From: an uncultured Faecalibacterium sp.
GTDB lineage: Bacteria; Bacillota; Clostridia; Oscillospirales; Ruminococcaceae
Direction: 5' to 3'
Length of the DNA: 64,000 nt
Assembly (NCBI GenBank): GCA_937880095.1
Contig: CALFLK010000007.1
Span: 252,359 to 316,358 of the forward strand
Shown piece by piece: positions 15,963 through 25,159 of this stretch. The stretch's first letter is position 1. Each line of letters opens with the position of its first letter. The notes below the pieces were generated by a model. The model was given only the letters and a program-made list of their open reading frames with translations. It had not been told where the DNA came from and ran no database searches. The position numbers were made by a program, and so were the translations under genes.

Positions 15963-18353
15963 AGTAGTTTCCTCCGTTGTGTTATTTGTATTATCGTCCT
16001 GCTTTGCTGCGAGATTCAGCGGGCAGGCTTTCGGCGTGTGATCTTCTGCCAAAAATTCCGGCAGAGGGATGGGTTTCTTCCGACTATCATGCTTGGTGTT
16101 CCGCACATTGAACAGGTTCAAGCGCAGTGCATTGGTCACCACGCAGAAGCTGGAAAGGCTCATTGCTGCTGCACCCAGCATGGGGTTCAGTACAATGCCC
16201 CAGATGGGGAACAGCAAACCAGCTGCAACCGGAATACCAATGCTGTTATAGAAGAATGCCCAGAACAGGTTTTCGTGAATATTACGCAGTACCTGACGGG
16301 ACAGGCGCATTGCTGCTGTCACATCCAGCAGGTTGGAACGCATCAGAACAATATCCGCAGCATCCAGTGCAACGTCTGCACCGGCACCGATGGCAATACC
16401 AACGTCTGCACGGGTCAGTGCAGGTGCATCATTGATGCCGTCACCAACCATGGCAACCTTGCCGGATTTCTGCAATGCACGGACTACAGCTTCCTTATCA
16501 CCCGGCAGAACATCCGCAATCACATGATCCAGACCAGCCTGTGCACCGATTGCGTCTGCTGTGCGACGATTATCGCCTGTCAGCATAACAACGTGTACGC
16601 CCATCGCCTTCATTTCAGCGATTGCCTGTTTGCTGTCCGGCTTCAGTGCGTCTGCTACAGCAATGATACCCAGAATGCGATTGTCCCATGCAAAGTACAG
16701 CGGTGTCTTGCCCTGCTCAGACAGCTGCTCACCCAGCTTCTGCCAGCGATCGGTCAGCAGACCCTTTTCCTGCATCAGGACAGCATTGCCGCCCAGTGCA
16801 ATTTTGCCTTCGACGGTACCCTGCACGCCGTGACCCGGCAATGCAGCAAAGCCAGCGGCTTCCTGTACAGAAATCGAACGCTTTTCGCTCTCATCGCAAA
16901 TTGCACGCGCCAGCGGGTGCTCGCTCTTTACTTCCAGTGCGGCTGCAACGGTAAGCAGACGGTTTTCTTCCACATTTTCTGCGGGACAAATATCGGTCAC
17001 GCCGGGCTTGCCTTCGGTGACGGTACCGGTCTTATCTAGCACAACAATATCGGTCTTACCTGCTGCTTCCAGAACGGCAGCCGTCTTGAACAAAATACCA
17101 TGTTTTGCGCCCATACCGCTGCCAACCATGATGGCAACCGGAGTAGCCAGACCCAGCGCACAGGGGCAGCTGATGACCAGAACGCTGATACCGCGTGCCA
17201 GTGCAAAGCCAAAGCTCTGACCTGCCAGCAGCCAACCAGCAAACGTAATAACTGCAATGGTAATAACAACCGGTACGAAAATGCCGGAAACTTTATCCGC
17301 AATCTTCGCAATGGGAGCCTTTGTTGCGGATGCATCCTCAACCATGCGGATAATCTGGGACAAGGTGGTGTCACCGCCAACGCGGGTTGCACGGCATACC
17401 AGGAAACCATTCTGGTTCAGGGTTGCTGCACTGACCAGGCTGCCCTCTGCCTTATCCACAGGCAGGCTTTCACCGGTCAAAGCTGCTTCATTTACGGCAC
17501 TTTCGCCTTCCAGCACTTCGCCATCTACAGGGATGCTCTCGCCGGGACGAACCACAAATACGTCGCCAACCTGCACTTCTTCGGCAGGAATCTCAACTTC
17601 TTCACCGTTGCGGCGAACGCGGGCAGTCTTGGGTGCCAGATCCATCAAGCTCTTAATTGCATTGGTGGTCTTGCCCTTGCTGCGCGCTTCCAGCATCTTA
17701 CCCACGGTAATCAGGGTCAGAATCATTGCAGCGGACTCGAAATACAGGTCATGCATCCAGTGCATTGCACCTGCCATATCTCCATTCCACATAGCGTGCG
17801 CCATCAGGAAGGTAACCGCTGTACTGTATGCAAAAGATGCTGCGCTGCCCAGCGCAACCAGTGTGTCCATGTTCGGTGCACCGTGAATCAGACCCAGTGT
17901 GCCGTTCACAAAGAACTTTTGGTTAATGACCATGACCGCCATCGTCAGCACCATCTGATACAGTGCTACCATCATGGGGTTACCGGCAAACCATGCCGGT
18001 GCGGGCCAGCCCCACATTGCTACGCCCATAGAAACATACATCAGCGGAATCAGCAATGCCACGCTGGCAATCAGACGGCGCATCATTTTCGGGGTTTCGT
18101 GATCCTCAAAAGCCTCGCGCGCTGCCGCCGGGGACGGCGTCTGTGCCGCATTTTCGGGTGCTGCGCCATAGCCTGCTGCGGCAACCGCATCACAAATGCT
18201 CTGTGTTGTAGCCGGTGCGCTGAAATCTACACCCATGGAATTTGTGAGCAGGCTGACTGAAACATTGGTCACGCCCGGTACTGCTGCAACAGCTTTTTCC
18301 ACGTGGGCACTGCACGCAGCACAAGACATTCCTGTAACAGAAAATCTCTGCAT
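15768..18353 (-). CDS. copA: Copper-exporting P1B-ATPase CopA with C-terminal CopZ fusion
   Basis: An 861-residue pump. Residues 1-70 form a heavy-metal-associated domain (CAAC at 11-14). Eight membrane helices follow, with the CPC motif of Cu+ ATPases in helix 6 (ISCPCALGLATP), the phosphorylation site DKTGT and the hinge GDGINDAPAL. After the normal ATPase end there is a linker of about 40 residues and a second HMA domain (CMHC at 808-811) closely resembling the chaperone CopZ. The last 64 codons carry their own in-frame ATG with an excellent SD. The gene follows csoR by 12 bases in one operon and exports Cu+ from the cytoplasm. Confidence 0.92.
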   Translation of the reverse strand: MQRFSVTGMSCAACSAHVEKAVAAVPGVTNVSVSLLTNSMGVDFSAPATTQSICDAVAAAGYGAAPENAAQTPSPAAAREAFEDHETPKMMRRLIASVALLIPLMYVSMGVAMWGWPAPAWFAGNPMMVALYQMVLTMAVMVINQKFFVNGTLGLIHGAPNMDTLVALGSAASFAYSTAVTFLMAHAMWNGDMAGAMHWMHDLYFESAAMILTLITVGKMLEARSKGKTTNAIKSLMDLAPKTARVRRNGEEVEIPAEEVQVGDVFVVRPGESIPVDGEVLEGESAVNEAALTGESLPVDKAEGSLVSAATLNQNGFLVCRATRVGGDTTLSQIIRMVEDASATKAPIAKIADKVSGIFVPVVITIAVITFAGWLLAGQSFGFALARGISVLVISCPCALGLATPVAIMVGSGMGAKHGILFKTAAVLEAAGKTDIVVLDKTGTVTEGKPGVTDICPAENVEENRLLTVAAALEVKSEHPLARAICDESEKRSISVQEAAGFAALPGHGVQGTVEGKIALGGNAVLMQEKGLLTDRWQKLGEQLSEQGKTPLYFAWDNRILGIIAVADALKPDSKQAIAEMKAMGVHVVMLTGDNRRTADAIGAQAGLDHVIADVLPGDKEAVVRALQKSGKVAMVGDGINDAPALTRADVGIAIGAGADVALDAADIVLMRSNLLDVTAAMRLSRQVLRNIHENLFWAFFYNSIGIPVAAGLLFPIWGIVLNPMLGAAAMSLSSFCVVTNALRLNLFNVRNTKHDSRKKPIPLPEFLAEDHTPKACPLNLAAKQDDNTNNTTEETTMKTIHIEGMMCMHCVAHVKKALEDLGLTPEVNLEKGIATVSGDASDEALTKAITDAGYTVTSID

Positions 18354-18365
18354 GGATATTCCTCC

Positions 18366-18677
18366 TTATTTCATCAGTTTTTGCAGCGTCGCGCACAATT
18401 CATCTACCGTATCCAGACGGCCATCCTGAATATCATGCACAACGCAGCCCTTAATATGTTGACTGAGCAGTTCCTTATTGAACGCATTCAATGCCGCTGT
18501 AATGGCGCTGACCTGCGTTAAGATATCTACACAGTAGCGATCGGATTCTACCATATTGCGAACGCCGCGTACCTGACCTTCGATGCGGTTTAAGCGGCGA
18601 ATCAAATCCTGGTATTCTTTTTCTTCCCGGTGTTTTGTTTTGCAGCAAGTGCAAACTACTTTTTCTTCGTCTGCCAT
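18366..18677 (-). CDS. csoR: Copper-sensing repressor CsoR
   Basis: A 103-residue DUF156/CsoR-family protein with the helical core RRLNRIEGQVRGVRNMVE. It has the Cu+ ligand triad: Cys in RYCVDILTQ, then His and Cys in HIKGCV. The N-terminus contains an extra CTCC cluster and HRE, seen in some clostridial members. Copper loading releases the protein from its operator. The start at ATG 18677 is chosen because AAGGGGGA lies just upstream; the longer frame would run through the operator. It is the first gene of csoR-copA. The matching operator and a near-perfect promoter are directly upstream, so the operon is autoregulated. Confidence 0.92.
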   Translation of the reverse strand: MADEEKVVCTCCKTKHREEKEYQDLIRRLNRIEGQVRGVRNMVESDRYCVDILTQVSAITAALNAFNKELLSQHIKGCVVHDIQDGRLDTVDELCATLQKLMK

Positions 18678-18693
18678 GGTGTTCCCCCTTCTC

Positions 18694-18715
18694 ATATACC
18701 CCCCTGGGGTATATA
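18694..18715 (-). promoter_or_regulatory. CsoR operator
   Basis: TATACCCCCCTGGGGTATA is an inverted repeat matching the GC-rich core with TATA flanks of CsoR operators. It lies just downstream of the -10 box, around the expected transcription start. Confidence 0.85.
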
Positions 18716-18716
18716 C

Positions 18717-18745
18717 ATCATAGCACAGCCCCATTTTCTTGTCAA
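18717..18745 (-). promoter_or_regulatory. Sigma-A promoter of csoR-copA
   Basis: On the minus strand a perfect TTGACA (18740-18745) and TATGAT (18717-18722) are separated by 17 bases. The CsoR operator begins two bases after the -10. Confidence 0.85.
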
Positions 18746-18749
18746 GAAA

Positions 18750-18777
18750 AAAGGCGCCAACTTGCGTTGGCACCTTT
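18750..18777 (-). terminator. Terminator after the nitroreductase gene
   Basis: Minus strand: AAGGTGCCAACG, short loop, then TTGGCGCCTTTTTTC. The final T-run adjoins the csoR promoter. Confidence 0.75.
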
Positions 18778-18780
18778 TCC

Positions 18781-19287
18781 TCAAATCAAAATATCTGTTA
18801 CTGATTTTGTCACAGCATGATTCGCGCGCGGTGTGCTGTCCTCTGTCGGATACCCCATATATAATAGCGCCATCGGCTGGATATTTTCTGGCAATGCAAA
18901 GGTTTCCCGCATTTGGTCCGGGTCCCAGTTCATTACCCAAATTGTCCCAACACCTTGGTCGGCTGCTTCCATCATCATATGGGTTGTTACGATAGACGCA
19001 TCAATTTCGCCACTGGATTTACCATCCGCCGGGCGATGCCAACAAGCAGTTTCGTCCCAACAGACCAATAATGCTGTATCAAAATACATATCCGCTTTTG
19101 CCAGACGGCTCAGCTTCTGCTTGCGGTCCTGCGTACGAATCACCAGAATGCGCTGCGGTTGCTGATTGCAGGCAGTCGGTGCCAGCATACCTGCTTCCAG
19201 TATTTTATCCAGAACACCGGGTTCAATACGTCTTGCACTATACTGGGTAACCGAATACCGCTTTTTTGCCAAATCCAAAAATTCCAT
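18781..19287 (-). CDS. Nitroreductase-family FMN oxidoreductase
   Basis: A 168-residue protein of the nitroreductase fold with the FMN-binding N-terminus (LAKKRYSVTQYSARRI), the APTACNQQPQRILVI segment and the C-terminal region IQPMALLYMGYP. Short, single-domain members act as NAD(P)H-dependent reductases of quinones, nitro compounds or flavins as homodimers in the cytoplasm. The natural substrate is unknown. It follows cutC by about 30 bases, so glgB-cutC-nitroreductase may form one transcript ending at the terminator below. The SD is weak (AGCGAG). Confidence 0.85.
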   Translation of the reverse strand: MEFLDLAKKRYSVTQYSARRIEPGVLDKILEAGMLAPTACNQQPQRILVIRTQDRKQKLSRLAKADMYFDTALLVCWDETACWHRPADGKSSGEIDASIVTTHMMMEAADQGVGTIWVMNWDPDQMRETFALPENIQPMALLYMGYPTEDSTPRANHAVTKSVTDILI

Positions 19288-19317
19288 GGTTTTCTCGCTT
19301 TCTGTTTTTACAGATGG

Positions 19318-20073
19318 TCAGCCTTTTACTGCCAGTGCATCTAGTGCAGAACGTGCAGCACGCACTGCTTCCGGATCGGTATACTGGCGATCAAACTCGC
19401 TTGCCATGGGCAGACCCATCGGAACGCCTTCTCTGCGATACCTCATGGGACCCGGCTCGGTATGCTTACCGGACAGATGGAACTGTCGGATGCCGGTTGC
19501 CTGACCGATTTGCTCAATATTACCAGCATTCACGCCGCTGCCCGCCAGCAGATGAATCCGCCCTGCTGCCTGATCATGCAGCTGACGCAGCAAATCCGTT
19601 CCGTCCACTGCACAAGCAGCCTGACCGGAAGTCAAAATGGTATCAAAACCCAGTGCGATTGCCTGTTCCAATGCAGCAGACGCATCCCGACACACATCAA
19701 AGCAGCGATGCAACGTCTTATGCATCGCACCTGCGTGCTGCATACACTCCTGCAGAAAGACTTCGTCCAAATCGCCATTCGGCGTCAGCGCGCCGATTAC
19801 AACTGCATTTGCGCCGCACTCCCGGCAGAAATCAATTTCCTCCAGCAGCACCTGCTTTTCCGAATCGGTAAAACAAAAATCACCGAAACGAGGGCGCAGC
19901 AGCACATTGACCGGAATCTTTACGCTCTGCACGACCTGACGGATGAAAAACGGGCTGGGCGATGTACCGCCCACCAAAAGATCTGCGCAAAGCTCCAAGC
20001 GGTCTGCACCTGCCGCTTCTGCGCGTCGTGCAGATTCCAAAGAATCCACACAGATTTCCAACTGATATGCCAT
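19318..20073 (-). CDS. cutC: CutC-family protein
   Basis: A 251-residue TIM-barrel protein with all the CutC landmarks: LEICVDSLESARRAEAAGADRLELCADL at the N-terminus, VLLRPRFGDF, HRCFDV and the LLAGSGVNAGNI phosphate-binding-like loop. CutC was first named for copper tolerance in E. coli, but a direct role in copper efflux is disputed. Here it lies only 2 kb from csoR-copA but faces a different promoter. The ATG at 20073 has AAGGAG at 7 bases; six extra codons upstream are not favoured. It begins 17 bases after the glgB stop. Confidence 0.9.
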   Translation of the reverse strand: MAYQLEICVDSLESARRAEAAGADRLELCADLLVGGTSPSPFFIRQVVQSVKIPVNVLLRPRFGDFCFTDSEKQVLLEEIDFCRECGANAVVIGALTPNGDLDEVFLQECMQHAGAMHKTLHRCFDVCRDASAALEQAIALGFDTILTSGQAACAVDGTDLLRQLHDQAAGRIHLLAGSGVNAGNIEQIGQATGIRQFHLSGKHTEPGPMRYRREGVPMGLPMASEFDRQYTDPEAVRAARSALDALAVKG

Positions 20074-20090
20074 CGTGTTCTCCTTTTTCA

Positions 20091-21923
20091 TTACAAAGAA
20101 TGCAGTTCATACAGCATTCCGCTCAGCGGCGGGACATTTACACGCAATGTGTAATCCCGCTCATATACGCCGCCTTCTGTAGTGTGCAGCTCTGCGCGCT
20201 GTGTACTCTTGCCGCCCCACTCCTTCGCTGCGCTGTTAACCAGCAAAGTTGCCTTTGCCGGATATTTCAGATACAGCGGGAAGTTTTTCAGCGGCTGGTC
20301 CAGCGTATTCATCACAAACAGCACGGTCTGCCCCTGCGATTTCCGCAGCCAAGCATATGCGCCCTGATCCACACTCTGACAAGCCACCCACTCAAAGCAG
20401 TCGGGATGATACTCTCCACTATACAATGCCGGCATCTGGGTATACAGCTCTCCCAGCTTTGCCATATATTTCTGGAACGCATCATGCGCCGGGTACGCCA
20501 GCAGCTTCCAATCCAGTTCACGGTCTTCATCCCATTCCCGCCAGTGGGCAAGTTCATTGCCCATGAAGTTTAATTTCTTGCCGGGATGGGCATACATATA
20601 GAGATACAGCATCCGTGCCTGTGCAAACTGTTCCTCGTAAGTACCCCACATTTTATCAATGATGGTCTTTTTACCATGGACAACTTCATCATGGCTCAAA
20701 CTGAGCAGATACAGCTCATTGTAAAAATAGTGCATACTAAATGTGAGCTTGTGGTAGTGGTCTTTGCGCTCCCCAAAAGGGGTTGCAAAATAATCCAGCA
20801 AATCATGCATCCAGCCCAGATTCCACTTATAGTCAAAGCCTACGCCGTCATAGCTGGTGGGTGCTGTCACTTTCAGGTAATTGGTACTGTCTTCTGCCAT
20901 ATAGATGCCCGTGGGCCAGCGATCGTTCAAACCATGGTTCAGCTTTTGCAGAAAACGCACCGCACCATCATTTACACCGCGTTTCGGGTCACCCGACCAG
21001 TAAATCGCACGGGAAATCGCATCCATTCGGATACCGTCGCAATGGTAAACATCCATCCAGATCGACGCCGCACTACACAAGAAGCTGCAAACTTCGCCCC
21101 GATAGAAATTGAAATTATTGGTTCCCCATTCACTGCGACCCACATCGCTGTCGTATTCGTACAGATAAGTACCATCCAGCTTGGTTAAGCCGTCCCGATT
21201 GCAGGCAAAATGCACCGGCACAAAATCAATCAGGACACCAATATTTTCCCGGTGGCAGGCATTGACAAAAGCAGCGAACTGCGCCGGCGTACCGTATCGA
21301 CTGGTGGGCGCAAAATAGCCTGTGGTTTGATAGCCCCAGCTGCCGTCAAAAGGATATTCCGCAATCGGTAAAAGCTCCACATGGGTATAGTGATGCGCCT
21401 TCAGCCAGGGGATCAGCTCGTTTGCCAATTCTTCGTAGTTGTACCAGACATCTTCATCTCCCGGTTCCGTACCCGGACGATGCTTCCAGCTGCCTGCGTG
21501 CATTTCATAAATATTCAGGGGTGTATCATAGCATTTACTACGGTTTTCCATCCACGCCTGATCCCGGAATGCAAAATCAAGCCGGGTCAATCGACTGGCG
21601 GTTCCCGGGCGAAGCTCGGCAGACAACGCATACGGGTCCGAATGCATGACCCAGCTGTCATCTCTGCCGTGAATATTAAACTTATAGAGCTGACCTTCCC
21701 GTGCAGATGAAACTACCGTTTCCCAATAGCCGCCGGGGTAAAAGGTCATATCCTGACCCCGCCACTGATTGAAATCACCAACCACCTGAACCATAACTGC
21801 GCTGGGTGCCCAAATACGAAAACGCCACCCATCCTGATCCGATGCGCTGACCGGATGCCCACCGAAAAAGCGGTACGCATCAAAACAGTTTCCTGTATAA
21901 AACGCCTGTGAAATCTCGCTCAT
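20091..21923 (-). CDS. glgB: 1,4-alpha-glucan branching enzyme GlgB
   Basis: A 610-residue GH13 enzyme with a CBM48-type N-terminal domain ([20 protein letters not shown]), the catalytic barrel and a C-terminal beta domain. The catalytic Asp lies in [13 protein letters not shown] (about 300), the Glu in MAEDSTN (about 340) and the second Asp in [10 protein letters not shown] (about 412). It introduces alpha-1,6 branches in glycogen. At this length it lacks the extra N1 domain of the longer enzymes, common in Firmicutes. GGGAG precedes the ATG. No other glycogen synthesis genes are in the window; the next gene, divergent, is another GH13 enzyme. Confidence 0.92.
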   Translation of the reverse strand: MSEISQAFYTGNCFDAYRFFGGHPVSASDQDGWRFRIWAPSAVMVQVVGDFNQWRGQDMTFYPGGYWETVVSSAREGQLYKFNIHGRDDSWVMHSDPYALSAELRPGTASRLTRLDFAFRDQAWMENRSKCYDTPLNIYEMHAGSWKHRPGTEPGDEDVWYNYEELANELIPWLKAHHYTHVELLPIAEYPFDGSWGYQTTGYFAPTSRYGTPAQFAAFVNACHRENIGVLIDFVPVHFACNRDGLTKLDGTYLYEYDSDVGRSEWGTNNFNFYRGEVCSFLCSAASIWMDVYHCDGIRMDAISRAIYWSGDPKRGVNDGAVRFLQKLNHGLNDRWPTGIYMAEDSTNYLKVTAPTSYDGVGFDYKWNLGWMHDLLDYFATPFGERKDHYHKLTFSMHYFYNELYLLSLSHDEVVHGKKTIIDKMWGTYEEQFAQARMLYLYMYAHPGKKLNFMGNELAHWREWDEDRELDWKLLAYPAHDAFQKYMAKLGELYTQMPALYSGEYHPDCFEWVACQSVDQGAYAWLRKSQGQTVLFVMNTLDQPLKNFPLYLKYPAKATLLVNSAAKEWGGKSTQRAELHTTEGGVYERDYTLRVNVPPLSGMLYELHSL

Positions 21924-22042
21924 TCCAAACGCTCCCTCTGCCTGTTGTTCGCGCTGTTCTCACTTACAGCAGACACTTTATTCCAGCACAGTCCTGTTTT
22001 CAGGACGTGCATCCAATTCTTCGTCCTATATTCTTCAAAAAA

Positions 22043-22071
22043 TAGACAACTATCACAAAATATGCTATACT
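22043..22071 (+). promoter_or_regulatory. Sigma-A promoter of the GH13-niaR transcript
   Basis: TAGACA (22043-22048) and TATACT (22066-22071) with a 17-base spacer, about 130 bases upstream of the GH13 start codon. Confidence 0.55.
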
Positions 22072-22201
22072 ATTTACAAATTTTATAATCGGTCTAACCA
22101 ATCTGTATTTCTCAACACTTCCTATAATAGCAAAAAACGCTTGCTTTTTCTACTGCAATACGGGGAAGGAAATTTATCTCGATCGGAAAGGACTTTTTGC
22201 C

Positions 22202-23536
22202 ATGGCTTGGTACGACAACGCAAGTTTTTATCACATCTATCCCTTGGGTCTGTGTGGTTGCCCCACCGAAAACAACGGTCAGCAGGGCAATAGTTTTGCA
22301 ACACTGACACGCTGGGCTGACCACGCAAAAGATCTGGGCTGCAATGCGATTTATTTAGGACCTGTTTTTCAATCCGGCAGCCACGGCTATGATACCATCG
22401 ACTATCGCACGGTAGATTGCCGACTGGGCACCAATCAGGATTTGCGCGATTTTGTCGACCACTGTCATGCACAGGGACTGCACGTTATTCTGGACGGCGT
22501 ATTCAATCATGTTGGTCGTGGATTCTTCGCTTTTCAGAATGTAAAAGAAAAGCGAGAAAGTTCCCCCTATTGCAGCTGGTTCTGCAATTTGAATTTCTGG
22601 GGCAATAACGAATACAACGATGGTTTCTGCTATGAAAACTGGGGCGGATACAATCTGCTGGTCAAGCTGAATCAGCAAAATCCCGCTGTGCAGCAGTACC
22701 ACTTTGACACCATTCGTTACTGGGTCGAGCAGTTTGATATTGACGGTCTGCGGTTGGATGCTGCTGATGTGCTGGATTTTGGCTTTATGCAAAATCTGCG
22801 CCGCTTTGCCAATGACATCAAACCGGAATTCTGGCTGATGGGCGAAGTGATTCACGGTGATTACAGCCGCTGGGCAAACGACGGAATGCTCCATTCTGTC
22901 ACAAACTACGACTTGTCCAAGGGCTTGTGGAGCGGTCACAATGACCACAACTATTTTGAGATCGCGCACACAGTCCGCCGTCTGCAGGGAATGTGCGGTG
23001 ACCGCAAGCTGTATACCTTTGTGGATAACCACGATGTTTCCCGCATTGCCAGCAAGGTGAATAACCCTGCACATCTGCCGCTGATTGAGTTGCTGGTACA
23101 AACCCTGCCCGGTATTCCTTCGCTGTATTATGGCTCCGAGTTTGCACTAAAAGCCGACAAGCAGCGTGGCGATGACTGGAATTTGCGCCCTGCACTGGAT
23201 TTGGATGCTTTGATGGCTGATCCTCAAGCTTCTGCACACGCCGCTTCTATTGCAAAAGTAGGCAAAGCACGCGCTGAAAATCCTGCTTTGTCGCTGGGCA
23301 GTTATCAAGAGCTTTTACTGACCAATCGACAGTTTGCGTTTGCCCGCATCTTGGATGACAGCGCTGTTGTCACAGCTCTGAACAATGATGACGCACCCGC
23401 AAGATTGGAAATTCGGCTGCCTGTTTCCGCTGAAAGCTGCACGGACCTTTTGGACAGTGGCGCGAAAATCCATTTGGAAAACGGCTTGCTGATTGCCGAG
23501 CTGGGTCCGAATCAGGGCACTTTGATTCGTTTGTAA
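22202..23536 (+). CDS. GH13 alpha-glucosidase/amylase family enzyme
   Basis: A 444-residue cytoplasmic enzyme (no signal peptide) with a GH13 catalytic barrel. It shows FYHIYPLGLCG at the start, VILDGVFNHVGR, nucleophile Asp in GLRLDAADV (about 184), acid/base Glu in LMGEVIHGD (about 214) and the third carboxylate in VDNHDVSR (about 276). A short C-terminal beta domain follows. This type resembles intracellular maltodextrin glucosidases or neopullulanase-like hydrolases acting on short alpha-glucans; the exact linkage preference is unknown. It is divergent from glgB and probably cotranscribed with the NiaR gene 36 bases downstream. The ATG has GGAAAGGA upstream. Confidence 0.85.
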   Translation: MAWYDNASFYHIYPLGLCGCPTENNGQQGNSFATLTRWADHAKDLGCNAIYLGPVFQSGSHGYDTIDYRTVDCRLGTNQDLRDFVDHCHAQGLHVILDGVFNHVGRGFFAFQNVKEKRESSPYCSWFCNLNFWGNNEYNDGFCYENWGGYNLLVKLNQQNPAVQQYHFDTIRYWVEQFDIDGLRLDAADVLDFGFMQNLRRFANDIKPEFWLMGEVIHGDYSRWANDGMLHSVTNYDLSKGLWSGHNDHNYFEIAHTVRRLQGMCGDRKLYTFVDNHDVSRIASKVNNPAHLPLIELLVQTLPGIPSLYYGSEFALKADKQRGDDWNLRPALDLDALMADPQASAHAASIAKVGKARAENPALSLGSYQELLLTNRQFAFARILDDSAVVTALNNDDAPARLEIRLPVSAESCTDLLDSGAKIHLENGLLIAELGPNQGTLIRL

Positions 23537-23572
23537 AAATTTGTTTTTCGTCTTTGAAAGGAGACTCTCTCT

Positions 23573-24088
23573 ATGGTTGCCGCACAACGCCGCGAAATCA
23601 TTCGCGAAACTCTGCTGAATACTGACACCCCTATTTCTGCTTCCACCCTTGCCGCACAGTTGGGCGTTTCCCGCCAGGTTGTAGTCGGTGATGTTGCTTT
23701 ACTGCGCGCCGGCGGATTTGCCATCGACGCTACCCCCAGAGGGTATCTGGTGCACACCTCCGACACGGGTTACACCGGTTTGGTTGCCTGCGCACACAGC
23801 ACCACAGAGGATCTATGCCGTGAGCTGTATCTAGTCGTGGATAACGGTGGCTCTATCAAGGACGTTTCTGTGGAAAATCCGCTATATGGTGAGCTGCACG
23901 CCAACTTGCATATCGCAAACCTCCACGATGCGGATGCTTTCCTGAAGCAAGCCGGCAATCAGCCGCAAAGTCTGCTTTCCAGCATGACCAACGGCGTACA
24001 TCTGCACAACATCAACTGCCCCGACAAGGAAACCTTTGATACCATCTGCGATGCACTGCGTCAGGCTGGTATCCTGTATCAAAAATAA
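23573..24088 (+). CDS. niaR: NiaR-type niacin-responsive repressor (HTH_11 + 3H domain)
   Basis: A 171-residue protein with an N-terminal HTH_11 winged helix (RREIIRETLLN to LAAQLGVSRQVVVGDVALLRAGG). A C-terminal 3H domain contains the histidines in ACAHST, GELHANLHI and NGVHLHN. In Firmicutes such proteins bind nicotinic acid and repress NAD synthesis or niacin transport genes. AAAGGAG precedes the ATG and the gene ends just before a strong terminator. None of the NAD genes it would regulate is in the window, and I could not identify its operator. Confidence 0.85.
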   Translation: MVAAQRREIIRETLLNTDTPISASTLAAQLGVSRQVVVGDVALLRAGGFAIDATPRGYLVHTSDTGYTGLVACAHSTTEDLCRELYLVVDNGGSIKDVSVENPLYGELHANLHIANLHDADAFLKQAGNQPQSLLSSMTNGVHLHNINCPDKETFDTICDALRQAGILYQK

Positions 24089-24121
24089 TCGCACTTTCTC
24101 CGATACGGAAAATCAAAACAA

Positions 24122-24158
24122 AAAAGCGCCCGTTTGGTCTTTACCAACGGGCGCTTTT
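24122..24158. terminator. Bidirectional terminator between niaR and rnz
   Basis: AAAAGCGCCCGTTTGGT, CTTT loop, ACCAACGGGCGCTTTT: a perfect stem with A and T runs on both flanks. Confidence 0.9.
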
Positions 24159-24160
24159 AT

Positions 24161-25081
24161 TTATTCATCCAGAAAATTCAGACGCATCGTCTTGCCGTCA
24201 AATCCAGCTTCTGCTGATGGATAAAACTGTTGTGCGTTTGGCAGTTCTGCTTCCGGGTCGGTTAATGCACCGCCAAAATGGGTCAGCCACAGACGTTTTG
24301 CATCTGCCTGCACCGCCAGCTGACCGCATTGCGCAAAGGTGCTATGCCCATACAGCTGTGCTTTGTCCAGAGATTCTTCGTCCGCATAGGTGGCATCACA
24401 AATCAGCAAATCGGCATCTTTGGCAAACGGAGGCAGTTCTGCAAAGGGTGCTGTATCGGTGGCATATACCACCGATAGCCCTTTTCTCGGTTCACCCATT
24501 ACCTGTGCGGGCAAAACCGTATCGCCGTTTGTATTTTGTACGGTTTCTCCTTTTTGGAGCTTTCCCCACAAGCGACAAGGTAGTCCCAATGCCTGCGCTT
24601 TTTCTGGTTGAAAACGCCCCGCACGAGGCAGTTCGAAACGATACCCTGTACAAGCAACACGATGGTGCAAAAGCTGGTTTTTCACTGTCAGCCCATCCCA
24701 CAACAGTACTGCATCCTGCGGCAGATGCAGCGGTCGGCGCTGAATCTCAAACGGCAAGGGACCTGCCAATGCCAGCAAAAGCTCTACGGTTTCTGCATAG
24801 CCCTTTTCCGGCCCCAGCAACAAGACAGGTTCGGTGCGTCCCTGACTTGCCATCGTCTGCAAAAGCCCCGGCAAACCGAATACATGGTCGCCATGGTAGT
24901 GCGTCAGGCAAATTGCATCGATTCGTACCAGACTGACCCCAGCCTGACGTGCTGCAACCTGTGTACCTTCGCCGCAATCCAGCAATGCAACGCGCCCATT
25001 ATATTTGACTGCGCACGTTGCGGTTGCGCGCCCCGGCAACGGCATGGTTGCACCACAGCCCAAAAGCGTTACTTCCAGCAT
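24161..25081 (-). CDS. rnz: Ribonuclease Z
   Basis: A 306-residue metallo-beta-lactamase-fold nuclease with the N-terminal motif LEVTLLGCGATMPLPGR, the metal site THYHGDHVFGLPGLL (HxHxDH), ICDATY and the C-terminal LTHFGG. It removes 3' trailers from tRNA precursors; some Firmicutes need it for tRNAs lacking encoded CCA. The ATG at 25081 is preferred because AAGGAG lies 7 bases upstream, while a start 17 codons earlier lacks a ribosome site. It converges with niaR and has its own orientation relative to the hypothetical gene upstream. Confidence 0.88.
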   Translation of the reverse strand: MLEVTLLGCGATMPLPGRATATCAVKYNGRVALLDCGEGTQVAARQAGVSLVRIDAICLTHYHGDHVFGLPGLLQTMASQGRTEPVLLLGPEKGYAETVELLLALAGPLPFEIQRRPLHLPQDAVLLWDGLTVKNQLLHHRVACTGYRFELPRAGRFQPEKAQALGLPCRLWGKLQKGETVQNTNGDTVLPAQVMGEPRKGLSVVYATDTAPFAELPPFAKDADLLICDATYADEESLDKAQLYGHSTFAQCGQLAVQADAKRLWLTHFGGALTDPEAELPNAQQFYPSAEAGFDGKTMRLNFLDE

Positions 25082-25109
25082 TCTAACGCTCCTTTCCTTG
25101 TTTGCTTGA

Positions 25110-25152
25110 AACGAACAAGACCCGCCCAGCAAATCTTGCCAAGCGGGTATTT
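25110..25152. terminator. Hairpin between the hypothetical gene and rnz
   Basis: A 12-bp stem with G-T pairs (minus strand ACCCGCTTGGCA paired with TGCTGGGCGGGT). A T-run is present only on the plus-strand side, so termination on the minus strand may be partial. Confidence 0.5.
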
Positions 25153-25159
25153 TTATTCT

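Noticed and set aside
16069..17886. Several plus-strand frames opposite copA
   Set aside because: Shadows of the copA coding strand with no start signals.
18678..18773. N-terminal extension of CsoR
   Set aside because: It crosses the operator and promoter; the start at 18677 has its own SD.
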